Assembly (NCBI GenBank): GCA_039180025.1
Contig: JBCDDZ010000003.1
Coordinates: 1 to 64,000 of the forward strand
Source: Algisphaera sp039180025
GTDB taxonomy: Bacteria > Planctomycetota > Phycisphaerae > Phycisphaerales > Phycisphaeraceae
Direction of reading: 5' to 3'
Length of the DNA: 64,000 nucleotides
Shown: one piece after another, positions 34,501-42,804 of the stretch
Layout: each line of letters opens with the position of its first letter
How positions within the stretch are numbered: the first letter of the stretch is position 1
The notes under the pieces: model-generated
Seen by the model: only the letters and a program-made list of their open reading frames with translations
What the model was told of the DNA's origin: nothing
Database searches by the model: none
Position numbers and translations under genes: made by a program

Positions 34501-34599
34501 ACCCTACCCACCCCCGCTCCGTTTAGCCCCGCGTCCCCGGCGCGGCGTGCCGCGGCCGCCCGTCGTCGCTCCCGTCCTCCGTCTTCGGTTTCCGTTGCT

Positions 34600-36441
34600 T
34601 CACCCCGTCAACTGCGTCTGCACCAGCGTCTGGTAGATCCCGCAGCGTTCGAGCAGTTCGTGGTGCGTCCCCTGGTCCACGACCTTCCCGTCGGCCATGA
34701 CCACGATCCGGTCGCACTCCACGACGGTGCTCAGCCGGTGCGCGATGATCAGGGTCGTCCGCCCCGACCGCGCTTCGTGGATCGCCTCGGTGATCTTCGC
34801 CTCGTTCTCCGCGTCGATCTGGCTCGTCGCCTCGTCCAGGATCAGGATCGCCGGGTCGCGCAGGATCGCTCGGGCGATGCACAGCCGCTGCCGCTGCCCG
34901 CCCGACAGCCCCGCGCCGCCTTCGCCCAGCACGGTGTCGTAGCCGTCGGGCAGCGCCCGGACAAAGCCGTCCGCCATCGCCAGCTTCGCCGCGGCCTCGA
35001 TGGCGGGCCGCGGCGTGTCCCGCCGGCCGTAAGCGAGGTTGTCGGCGATCGTCCCGGCAAACATCACGCTGTGCTGGGTCACCGCCCCGAGCTGCTTCCG
35101 CAGCGACCGCAGCGACACCCCCGCCAGGTCCACCCCGTCGATCAGCACCCGGCCCGACGTCGGCGTCGTCAGCCGGGGCACGAGGTTCAGCAGCGTCGAC
35201 TTGCCCGACCCGTTGGTACCCACGATCGCGACCGACTCGCCGTGCGCGATCCGCAGGTCCACCCCGTCGATCGCCGGCTCGTCGCTGCCGGGGTAGCGGT
35301 ACGACACCGCCTCGAAGACCAGGTCGCGCTGATGCCGGGCCAGGTCGGGCCGCGGGTCCGCCCGCCGTTCCCCGCGGGTGTTCGGCTCGCTGGGGGCGTC
35401 GAGCACCTCTTTGACCCGGGTCGCCGCGGCCCCCGATTCTTGCAAATCGTTGTTCAGATTCGCCAGCGGCTTCATCGACCCGCCCGCCGCGCCGAGCAGG
35501 ATCAGCACCTTGACCATGTCCGTCGGGTTCCCGCCGCCGTTGAAGACATACCACGCCGCGACCAGCGACACCGCGATCACCCCGACCAGCGCGATCAGTT
35601 CGATCACCGGCGAGCTGAGCGCCCGGACCGTGCGGGCCTTCATCTCCTGCGTGAGCACGTTGCGGTTGATCGTGTTGAACCGCCGCCGCTCGTACCCCTC
35701 GGCGTTGTGCAGCCGGACCACGGCCGGCGCCTGGATCGACTCCTGCGCCGCGCCGACCATCCGGGCGTACTCCCGCAGCGAGTACTTGGTCGCCCGCCGG
35801 ATCCGCTTCCCGAACTTGCGCACCACGATCCCGATAAACGGCAGCCCCGCCAGGAAGATCAGCGTCAGCCACGCATCGACCACCACCGCTAGCGTCAGGA
35901 ACGCGACGCCCATCAATAGGTCGCGCACCGCCTTGCCCATCAGTGTGGAAAACCCCTTCGCCAGCCGGGCGGTGTCGCCGATCAGCCGGCTGAGGCTGTC
36001 CGCCGAGCCCAGGTCCCCGGTCGATTCGATCGGCAGGTGCAGCATCTTGAAGTAAGCCTGCTGCCGGATCCGCATGACCGTCCGCAGGCTCACCGTGATC
36101 GACAGCGACTGGTGCGTGTACCGCATCGCCGAGCCGAACACCGCCAGCGGCAGGATAATCAGGAGCACCAGGGCGAAGCTGGTGAACCCGTCGTCGGGCA
36201 GCCGGTCCGCCCAAGCCGAGTAGTCCCCGCCCAGAAACCCCTGCACCCGTTCGCCGGCCAGCCACCCGCGGGCGACTTCCTGCAGGCTCTGCACGTCGCC
36301 GATCAAGAGGTCGATCACGCTCATCAGCAGCCCGAACCCCGCCGACGCGCTAAACGCATCGAGCAGCGCCGTCACCCCCGCCCACACCAGCAGCCGGCGG
36401 TAGTGCAGCATCTGCCGCGCGAAGAACCAGAAGTCAGACAT
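34600..36441 (-). CDS. MsbA-like ABC exporter (fused membrane and ATPase domains)
   Basis: The 613-residue half-transporter has six predicted membrane helices to about residue 340 (VWAGVTALLDAFSASAGFGLLMSVIDLL, FALVLLIILPLAVFGSAM, VIELIALVGVIAVSLVAAWYV). The nucleotide-binding domain has Walker A VGTNGSGKSTLLN, the Q-loop VTQHSVMF, signature LSGGQRQRLCIARAIL, Walker B ILILDEATSQID and the H-loop AHRLST. Homodimers of this type flip lipids, lipopolysaccharide precursors or peptides. The start at 36441 is preceded by TACAAT 7 nt upstream; the longer open frame to 37287 is antisense to the methyltransferase gene. It is divergent from that gene. Confidence 0.93.
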   Translation of the reverse strand: MSDFWFFARQMLHYRRLLVWAGVTALLDAFSASAGFGLLMSVIDLLIGDVQSLQEVARGWLAGERVQGFLGGDYSAWADRLPDDGFTSFALVLLIILPLAVFGSAMRYTHQSLSITVSLRTVMRIRQQAYFKMLHLPIESTGDLGSADSLSRLIGDTARLAKGFSTLMGKAVRDLLMGVAFLTLAVVVDAWLTLIFLAGLPFIGIVVRKFGKRIRRATKYSLREYARMVGAAQESIQAPAVVRLHNAEGYERRRFNTINRNVLTQEMKARTVRALSSPVIELIALVGVIAVSLVAAWYVFNGGGNPTDMVKVLILLGAAGGSMKPLANLNNDLQESGAAATRVKEVLDAPSEPNTRGERRADPRPDLARHQRDLVFEAVSYRYPGSDEPAIDGVDLRIAHGESVAIVGTNGSGKSTLLNLVPRLTTPTSGRVLIDGVDLAGVSLRSLRKQLGAVTQHSVMFAGTIADNLAYGRRDTPRPAIEAAAKLAMADGFVRALPDGYDTVLGEGGAGLSGGQRQRLCIARAILRDPAILILDEATSQIDAENEAKITEAIHEARSGRTTLIIAHRLSTVVECDRIVVMADGKVVDQGTHHELLERCGIYQTLVQTQLTG

Positions 36442-36448
36442 GGCGGGG

Positions 36449-36454
36449 ATTGTA
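36449..36454 (-). promoter_or_regulatory. -10 element of the ABC exporter gene (leaderless)
   Basis: TACAAT on the minus strand, 7 nt before the ATG at 36441, exactly as seen for scpB. Confidence 0.45.
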
Positions 36455-36528
36455 GAAGAACCCCTCGGGCCGTGGGCTCCGCCGGGCGGGGTCGGCGGGG
36501 GGGTGGATTTGGTAAGATCGCTGAGCTT

Positions 36529-37362
36529 ATGGCCCAAGCTTGGCGCAACCTGTTTCTCCCGCTGCACCGCCTCGCGCACTGGCCGGACCGTGAAGACTAC
36601 CTCCACGCCCAGCGTCAGCGCGGGCTCGACACCCTGTTTGCGGCGCTCGACCTCGCCTCGGTCCACACCGCCGTGGAACTGGGTGCGGGCGACGGCTACG
36701 TCAGCCGGCAGCTCGCCGACCGGTTCACCCGCGTCATCGGCTTCGACCTCAACCCCCACCGCATCGCCGAGCGCACCCGCGGGAACCTGCTTCTGGTCGC
36801 CGGCGATGCCGAGCGCCCGCCGCTGCCGCCCGGCTGCGCCGACCTGGTCTTCTCCCATTCGGTCATGGAACACGTCCCCGACCGCATCCGGGTCACGCGT
36901 GTGCTCCGCTCGCTGCTCAAGCCCGGCGGCCGGATGATCCACGTCGTCCCCACCGCGCTGTGGAAGGGGTTTCAATGGGTGGGGTTCCTGCCCCACCGTG
37001 TGAGAAAAGAGGTCCGCGGCGTCACCCGCAGCCTCGCCGGCCAGCGCGAGGCCAAGCCCCAGAAATTCCATCCGGGCATGCAGACCAACAACCCCCGCCG
37101 CGCCACCCGGGCGAGCTGGCAGCGGCACCTCTGGCCGCGCGTCCACGGCGAGTACGCCTCGAACCTCGACGAAACCATCAAGTGGCGCTTGTCCCATTGG
37201 CAGCGCGAGTTCGAGGCGGCCGGCATGCGCACCGTCTCCCGTATCCCTCTGGAAATGACTTCGCCGTACGCTTTCGGCCTGTCGCAATGGGTCGGCAAGC
37301 GCCCGGCGCTGCCGCGGGCGACCCTCGTGGCGTTTGTCCTCGAACCGAGCCCCTCATGCTGA
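36529..37362 (+). CDS. Class I SAM-dependent methyltransferase
   Basis: The 277-residue protein has the methyltransferase motifs TAVELGAGDGYVSRQLADRF, VIGFDLNPHRIAE, LLVAGDAERPPLPPGCADLVFSHSVMEHVPD and LKPGGRMIHVVP. It continues with an all-helical C-terminal region rich in basic residues (HRVRKEVRGVTRSLAGQREAK). TGG-TAAGAT, an extended -10-like sequence, lies 10 nt before the ATG. Its stop overlaps the start of the next methyltransferase (ATGCTGA), so the two are co-translated. Adjacent to an MsbA-like exporter, it may act in lipid or glycan modification; the acceptor is unknown. Confidence 0.87.
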   Translation: MAQAWRNLFLPLHRLAHWPDREDYLHAQRQRGLDTLFAALDLASVHTAVELGAGDGYVSRQLADRFTRVIGFDLNPHRIAERTRGNLLLVAGDAERPPLPPGCADLVFSHSVMEHVPDRIRVTRVLRSLLKPGGRMIHVVPTALWKGFQWVGFLPHRVRKEVRGVTRSLAGQREAKPQKFHPGMQTNNPRRATRASWQRHLWPRVHGEYASNLDETIKWRLSHWQREFEAAGMRTVSRIPLEMTSPYAFGLSQWVGKRPALPRATLVAFVLEPSPSC

Positions 37363-38024
37363 CCCGACTGATCCGGAACCTGACCCGCCTGCCCGCGCGC
37401 ACCCTCGACAGCCTCGAACGCCGCCGCGCGCCGTCGTACCGCCACCTGGCCCAGGCCAAGGCCCACGCCCTTGAGGCGATCGCCCCCGACCGCTTCGCCG
37501 AGCTGTGCGCGGTCCCGGGCAACACCTCCGACTGGCAGTGCCAACTGCTCTTTTATTTCGCCGACACCGCCCCGGCGGGCGACGGGCAGCTTGTCGAAAT
37601 CGGGGCTTTTCAAGGCAAATCCACCGCCTGGCTCAGCGAAGCGGCCCGCCGCACGGGCAAGCACCTCGTGAGCATCGACCCCCTGATCCAGGATTCCGAA
37701 GCCGTCTTCCGCGAGACCGTGGAGCGCTTCGCCATCGAAGAGGTCGCCACGCTTCACAAGGCCTTCAGCCACGACGTCGGTGCCGATTGGCGGGCCCCGA
37801 TCGCGTTGCTCTGGATCGACGGCGGCCACGACTACGACACGGTGAAACAAGACATCCTCGACTTCTGCCCCCACGTCCAGCCCGGCGGGGTCGTGGTGTT
37901 CGACGACATCAACGAGCCCGACTTCCCCGGGCTGGTCCGGGCGGTGAACGAAACGATCAAGCAGAACCCCGACTTCGAGCACCTGGGCGAAATCAAGAAC
38001 ACCGGGCTCTACCGCCGCCGCTGA
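37356..38024 (+). CDS. Class I SAM-dependent methyltransferase (Methyltransf_24-like)
   Basis: The 222-residue protein has GQLVEIGAFQGKSTAWLSEAARRTGKHLVSIDPL and LLWIDGGHDYDTVKQDILDFCPHVQPGGVVVFDD. The IDGGHDY motif is typical of the cephalosporin-hydroxylase/Methyltransf_24 group that modifies sugars or natural products. The start overlaps the previous gene by 7 nt. The N-terminus is basic (TRLIRNLTRLPARTLDSLERRRAPS) and may contact membrane or nucleic acid. Confidence 0.85.
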   Translation: MLTRLIRNLTRLPARTLDSLERRRAPSYRHLAQAKAHALEAIAPDRFAELCAVPGNTSDWQCQLLFYFADTAPAGDGQLVEIGAFQGKSTAWLSEAARRTGKHLVSIDPLIQDSEAVFRETVERFAIEEVATLHKAFSHDVGADWRAPIALLWIDGGHDYDTVKQDILDFCPHVQPGGVVVFDDINEPDFPGLVRAVNETIKQNPDFEHLGEIKNTGLYRRR

Positions 38025-38063
38025 TCCCTGAGCCCGAGTCCGCCCCCGTCCGAGCTGAACCCG

Positions 38064-38435
38064 ATGGCCGCGACCTCCCCCACGATCCGTTTCTACGGCT
38101 ACATGAAATGCGACACCTGCCGCCGGGCCCGTAAGTGGCTCGACGCGCAGGCCGTGGCTTATGAATGGATCGATATTACCCGCGACCCGCCGTCCGCCGC
38201 GGCGCTGCGCACGATCCTCGACGCCGGCCGCTACGGGCTCAAGCAGCTCTTCAACATCTCCGGCCAGTCGTACCGGGCGCTCAACCTGAAGGACCGGCTG
38301 GACGCGATGGACGAGGCCGAGGCGGTCGCACTCTTGGCGGCGGACGGGAAGTTGATCAAGCGGCCGGTGGTGACCGACGATCGGCGTCACACGGTGGGGT
38401 TCCGTGCGGCGGTCTACGAGGAAGTCTGGGGCTGA
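38064..38435 (+). CDS. Spx/MgsR/ArsC-family thioredoxin-fold protein
   Basis: The 123-residue protein has the ArsC/Spx fold: IRFYGYMKCDTCRRARKWLDAQ with a C-x-x-C at the first helix, YEWIDITRDPPS, LKQLFNISGQSYRALNLKDRLD and a cis-proline region LIKRPVVTDDRRHTVGF. The family includes arsenate reductases and Spx-type regulators. The CxxC and the lack of other arsenate-reductase cysteines favour a YffB/Spx-like role over arsenate reduction. It lies 39 nt after the methyltransferase and 60 nt before the first peptide-transport gene. Confidence 0.86.
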   Translation: MAATSPTIRFYGYMKCDTCRRARKWLDAQAVAYEWIDITRDPPSAAALRTILDAGRYGLKQLFNISGQSYRALNLKDRLDAMDEAEAVALLAADGKLIKRPVVTDDRRHTVGFRAAVYEEVWG

Positions 38436-38481
38436 ATCGGGGCGCGGCGGCCGCAGGGCGCGGGCCCGTCGCGGCGCGGGG

Positions 38482-38487
38482 TATACT
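38482..38487 (+). promoter_or_regulatory. -10 element of the peptide permease gene at 38496
   Basis: TATACT (5 of 6 to TATAAT), 8 nt before the ATG; no Shine-Dalgarno. Confidence 0.45.
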
Positions 38488-38495
38488 TTTCCGCG

Positions 38496-39455
38496 ATGAC
38501 GACCGCCCGCCTCGGCATAGCGCCTCCGCTCGACCGGCCGAACCGCCGGTGGTCTTCGGGCCGGGCCGGCGGGGTCATGTTGCTCTTGATTGCGCTGCCG
38601 TGCTTCGCCACGCTGCCCTGGTCGCTGACCCGGTACGACCGGCAGCAGACCGAGGACGTGGCGGACGTGCTCGCCGCGCCGAGCCTGGCCGAGCCGCTGG
38701 GCACCGATGCGCTGGGGCGGTCGCTGCTGTGGCGGAGCCTGCTGGGCGGGGCGATCAGCCTGGGCATCGGGCTGAGCGCCGCGGCGATCGCGGTGGTGAT
38801 CGGGGTGACCTGGGGCATGGTGTCGGGGTACGTCGGCGGGCGGACCGACGCGCTGATGATGCGCACGGTGGATGTGCTCTACGGGCTGCCGTACGTGCTG
38901 CTGGTGGTGATGGTGGCGATCGCGCTGCAGCCGGGGATGCAGTGGTTTGCCCGCCGGGTGCTCGGCGGGTCGGAACTGGTCGCGGGCAACGCGGCGGGGA
39001 TCGTGACGCTGCTGGTGGCGATCGGGGGGGTGAGCTGGCTGACCATGTCGCGGGTGGTCCGGGGCCAGGTGCTGAGCCTCCGCGGCCAGCCGTTCATCGA
39101 GGCGACGCGGGCGGTGGGCATGGGCCCGGTGCGGGTGCTGACCCGGCATCTGCTGCCGAACCTTGTGGGGGTGATCGTGGTATACGCGACGCTCGCGGTG
39201 CCGTTGGCGATCTTGCAGGAGTCTTTCTTAAGTTTCCTGGGGATCGGGGTCCGGCTGCCCCTGCCGAGTTGGGGGAACCTGGCGTCCGAGGGGGTGCGCG
39301 AGCTCCCAGCCCTGACGAACCCGGACACGCCGATACACTGGTGGTTATTGGTGTTCCCTTGTCTCCTGCTGGGGCTGACGCTGATGGCGCTCAATTTCCT
39401 GGGCGACGCTTTGCGGGACCGGTTCGACCCCCGCCGGCGGTCGGGCCAGCGGTAG
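38496..39455 (+). CDS. Oligopeptide ABC transporter permease (DppC/OppC type)
   Basis: The 319-residue inner-membrane permease has an N-terminal helix (GGVMLLLIALPCFATLPW), the family's periplasmic LAEPLGTDALGRSLLWRSLLGGAISLGIG, and further helices. The EAA loop that contacts the ATPase is EATRAVGMGPVRVLTRHLLPNLVGVIVVY, followed by FLSFLGIGVRLPLPSWGNL. First gene of a transport cluster that also holds a second DppC-like permease (42797); having two is unusual and suggests alternative complexes. Confidence 0.92.
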   Translation: MTTARLGIAPPLDRPNRRWSSGRAGGVMLLLIALPCFATLPWSLTRYDRQQTEDVADVLAAPSLAEPLGTDALGRSLLWRSLLGGAISLGIGLSAAAIAVVIGVTWGMVSGYVGGRTDALMMRTVDVLYGLPYVLLVVMVAIALQPGMQWFARRVLGGSELVAGNAAGIVTLLVAIGGVSWLTMSRVVRGQVLSLRGQPFIEATRAVGMGPVRVLTRHLLPNLVGVIVVYATLAVPLAILQESFLSFLGIGVRLPLPSWGNLASEGVRELPALTNPDTPIHWWLLVFPCLLLGLTLMALNFLGDALRDRFDPRRRSGQR

Positions 39456-39546
39456 GGTGGTGGCCGGTGCGTGGCGTGCGCTGTGCATAGGGCCGGGACG
39501 CCCTTTTTGTTTCGCTTCAACGGATTGATCGACGGGACCGACACGT

Positions 39547-41574
39547 ATGGAAAACCGCTTCGGCTTTAAAGACTTTGTGCTCGCCTCGCTGCTGGTGGTG
39601 CTGATCGTCAGCACGTGGCTGGCGATGAAGATGTTCGATCGGCAGTGGGACAAGGTCGCGGCGATCGAGACGCAGATCGGCCAACTGATTACCGAGCAGG
39701 CCCAGACCCGCAAGGAGGTCTTCGCCCTGACCGACCAGATCGAGCGCGGCGGGGTCACGTCCGCGGGGACGCGGCCGGCGGACGACGGGGGGTACGACCC
39801 GTTCGATCGGCTGGACGCGGCCCGCGCGATGCCCGGCTTTGCCGAGGGCGGCGACGTCATCGACGCGTTCGGCACCAACGTCGCCCGCATCACCCCGCTG
39901 GTGTCCACCGACTTTTACGCCAGCCGAATCGGCGGCTTCGTGTTCGAGGGGCTGGTGGGCCGGGACCCCGAGACGCTCGAGACCGTGCCCTGGATCGCCC
40001 GGTCGTGGGAGATCGACGACCACACCGCCGCGTGGCAGACGTATGTCGATCAGCGAAGGGCCCAGCCGTTGACCGCCGACGAGGCCCGGGCGGAGCCGGG
40101 CTTCCCCGCCGACGGCGAGCCCGCGGCGCAGGACGACTACGTCCGGCAGCGTCTCGAAGAGGGTCGGCGCATCGACGACATCGTCAACGAGCCGGGCAGC
40201 CCCCCCGCGGTGACGATTACGTTTAACCTCCGGCGGGGGGTGACGTTCTCTGACGGCCACCCGCTGACCGCGGAAGACGTGGTGTTTTCCTGGGAACTGC
40301 TCAACAACCCCGAGATTAACGCCCCGTCGACCCGGCAGTTCTACGACAACCTTAAGTCGTGTGAAGCGGTCGATGACTTGACGGTCCGGTTCACGGTCAA
40401 GCGGCCGCACTTCCAGGCGCTGACCCACGCCGGCGGCCGAGCGGTGCTGCCCAAACATTTCTACAGCCGGTTCACTCCCGAAGAGATCAACCGTCGGCCC
40501 GGGTTGGCGCTGGGGTCGGGCCCGTACCGTATGCCGGACCCCGAGGCGTGGGCCCCGGGCAAGTTGATCGAGTTGGTGCGCAACGAGCGGTACTGGGGTA
40601 CGCTCCCGGCGTTGGACCGGGTGATCTACCGCGAGATCAGCAACGACGTGGCCCGCCTGACGGCGTTCCGCAACGGCGAGATCGATATTTTCGCGGCCCA
40701 GCCCGAGCAGTACGTGAGCCTGATCGAAGACCCCGAGATCATGGCCCGGTCCAAGGCGTTCGCGTACAACCGGGTCCCGGCGGGGTACCGGTTTATTGCG
40801 TGGAACCAGCGGCAGCGTGACGGGAGCCCGAGCCGGTTTGCCGACCGCCGGGTCCGCGAGGCGATGACGTACCTGACCGAGCGGCAGCAGATGTGCGAGG
40901 ACCTGTTCCTGGGTTTCGCCGAGCCCGCCTCGGGGCCGTTCCCCCCCGGTTCGCCTCAGGCCGACCCGGCGCTGCGGGCCCGCGGGTTCGATCTGGAGCG
41001 GGGCCGGGCGCTGCTGCGTGAAGCCGGGTGGGAAGACCGCGACGGGGACGGCGTCCTGGAGAACGCCGCCGGAGAACCCCTGCAGTTCAAGCTCACCTAC
41101 CCGTCGGGCAGTGCGCTCTACGACCGGATCGTGCTTTATCTCAAGGACAGCTACGCCCGGGCCGGGGTCGTCCTCGAACTCGACCCGCTGGAGTTCAGCG
41201 TGATGGTCGAACGGCTCGACGATCAGAATTTCGACGCGATCATCCTCGGCTGGGGCGGCGGATCGGTCGAGAAAGACATCCGCCAAACCTTCCACCAATC
41301 GCAGGCCAACAAGGGCGGCGACAACTTTATGGCCTACATCAACCCGGAGCTGAGCGCCCTGATCGATCGCGCCCGCGAGACGCTCGACGAAGAACAGCGG
41401 ATGGCGCTGTGGCGGCAGGCGCACCGGATCATCTGGGAAGACCAGCCGTACACCTTTATGTTCTACGGCCAGACCCTCCGGCTGATCGACGACCGCTTCG
41501 AGAATATCCAGCGGGTCACCGAGGGGCTCAACAACCGGATCGAATGGTTCGTCCCCGAGGCGCTCCAGCCTTAG
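39547..41574 (+). CDS. Peptide/solute-binding protein (SBP family 5) with N-terminal membrane anchor
   Basis: The 675-residue extracytoplasmic binding protein has no lipobox. It starts with one membrane helix (LASLLVVLIVSTWLAMKMF) and a short coiled coil (KVAAIETQIGQLITEQAQTRKEVFALTDQIE). The family 5 fold begins near residue 130 with FEGLVGRDPETLETVPWIARSWEI, followed by TFNLRRGVTFSDGHPLTAEDVVFSWELL, VLPKHFY, GSGPYRM, VAFRNGEIDIF-like LTAFRNGEIDIFA, and the C-terminal IIWEDQPYTFMFYGQTLRL. The residue 160-200 insertion is charged. It captures oligopeptides or similar solutes for the flanking permeases. Confidence 0.92.
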   Translation: MENRFGFKDFVLASLLVVLIVSTWLAMKMFDRQWDKVAAIETQIGQLITEQAQTRKEVFALTDQIERGGVTSAGTRPADDGGYDPFDRLDAARAMPGFAEGGDVIDAFGTNVARITPLVSTDFYASRIGGFVFEGLVGRDPETLETVPWIARSWEIDDHTAAWQTYVDQRRAQPLTADEARAEPGFPADGEPAAQDDYVRQRLEEGRRIDDIVNEPGSPPAVTITFNLRRGVTFSDGHPLTAEDVVFSWELLNNPEINAPSTRQFYDNLKSCEAVDDLTVRFTVKRPHFQALTHAGGRAVLPKHFYSRFTPEEINRRPGLALGSGPYRMPDPEAWAPGKLIELVRNERYWGTLPALDRVIYREISNDVARLTAFRNGEIDIFAAQPEQYVSLIEDPEIMARSKAFAYNRVPAGYRFIAWNQRQRDGSPSRFADRRVREAMTYLTERQQMCEDLFLGFAEPASGPFPPGSPQADPALRARGFDLERGRALLREAGWEDRDGDGVLENAAGEPLQFKLTYPSGSALYDRIVLYLKDSYARAGVVLELDPLEFSVMVERLDDQNFDAIILGWGGGSVEKDIRQTFHQSQANKGGDNFMAYINPELSALIDRARETLDEEQRMALWRQAHRIIWEDQPYTFMFYGQTLRLIDDRFENIQRVTEGLNNRIEWFVPEALQP

Positions 41575-41715
41575 CCGCGGCGCCGTTCCGGAAGCCGCCC
41601 GGAGCCTACCGCCGCCCGGGCTTTTGAGCGTCTGTCGCCCGTTCCGAGCCACGGCGTGACCCCCGCCCCCCGGTCCCGTTTGTTTCCCCGTTTGCCCCCC
41701 GATCAGGTCTCGCCC

Positions 41716-42804
41716 ATGCTCAGCTATATCCTTCGACGGCTGCTGCTGATGGTGCCCACGCTGCTGGGGATCACCGCGGTGGTGTTCTTCGTGATGGCGC
41801 TCTCGCCGGGCGGGGTGGGGGGGAACCTCTTGAACAGCGAGGGCGAGGTCGAATCGGCCCAGGCCCAGGCGCTACGCGAGTACTACGATCGGCGGTACGG
41901 GCTGGACCAGCCCAAGGCGGTGCAGTATCTGCGCTGGCTCAACCGGGTGAGCCCGATCGGGTTTGTCACCGAGGCGTCGGCCGAGGGCGAGACGCTGGGC
42001 GGCTTCGGGTTCAAGGCGCCGGACCTGGGCGAGAGCTTTTCCAAGGGCCGGCCGGTCCTGGACCTCTACGGCGAGGCGTTGCCGATCACGCTTCTGCTCA
42101 ACGCGATCACGACGCCGCTGGCGTATCTGGTGGCGATCTGGACCGGGACCTACGCCGCGCGGTACCGGGGCAAGGCGTTCGACGTGGTGTCGGGTTCGGG
42201 GCTGATGGCGTTGTGGTCGGTGCCGACGATCTGGGCGGGGGTGCTGCTGATCGGTTTCTTCGCGAACGCGCAGTACCCGGGGCTGCACTGGTTCCCGACC
42301 GGGGGGCTCAGTTCGACGGACGCGGGGTCGATGGCGTTTCTGCCGCGGTGGGACGACGCGGGCTTTGCGCGGGGGTGGCTGCTCGACCGGGTGTGGCATT
42401 TGGTGCTCCCGGTGGTGTGTATGACGTACGGGTCGTTCGCGGTGTTGTCGAAGCTGATGCGGTCGGCGGTGCTGGACAACATCAACGCGGACTTTGTGCG
42501 GACCGCGAAGGCCAAGGGCCTATCGGGCCGGGTGGTGCTGTGGCGGCACGCGTTTCGCAATTCGCTGCTGCCGCTGATTACCGTGGCGGCGGGGCTGATC
42601 CCGAGCTTGCTGGCGGGCTCGCTGATCGTCGAGAAGATTTTTTCGATCCCCGGGATGGGCCAGCTCATGATCGAGGCGATCTACGCGCGGGACCGGGAGC
42701 TGGTGCTGGCCGGGACGCTGCTGGGGGGGTTGATCTCGTTGGTGTGCATCCTGATCGCGGATTTGTGCTACGTCGTCGCGGACCCGCGGGTGAGCTATGA
42801 CTGA
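41716..42804 (+). CDS. Oligopeptide ABC transporter permease (DppB/OppB type)
   Basis: The 362-residue permease starts MLSYILRRLLLMVPTLLGITAVVFFVMALSPGG, typical of DppB. It has a periplasmic insertion of about 70 residues (VEAEAQALREYYDRRYGLDQPKAVQYLRW is the family segment), helices through LWSVPTIWAGVLLIGFF, the EAA loop in DFVRTAKAKGLSGRVVLWRHAFRNSLLPLITV, and GSLIVEKIFSIPGMGQLMIEAI. The start was chosen at the conserved MLSYILRR; 20 upstream codons in frame are not conserved-looking. Overlaps the next gene by 8 nt. Confidence 0.93.
   Translation: MLSYILRRLLLMVPTLLGITAVVFFVMALSPGGVGGNLLNSEGEVESAQAQALREYYDRRYGLDQPKAVQYLRWLNRVSPIGFVTEASAEGETLGGFGFKAPDLGESFSKGRPVLDLYGEALPITLLLNAITTPLAYLVAIWTGTYAARYRGKAFDVVSGSGLMALWSVPTIWAGVLLIGFFANAQYPGLHWFPTGGLSSTDAGSMAFLPRWDDAGFARGWLLDRVWHLVLPVVCMTYGSFAVLSKLMRSAVLDNINADFVRTAKAKGLSGRVVLWRHAFRNSLLPLITVAAGLIPSLLAGSLIVEKIFSIPGMGQLMIEAIYARDRELVLAGTLLGGLISLVCILIADLCYVVADPRVSYD

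Noticed and set aside
36442..37287. An N-terminal extension of the ABC exporter frame
   Set aside because: It is antisense to the methyltransferase genes, and the exporter has a good -10 element and a natural membrane start at 36441.
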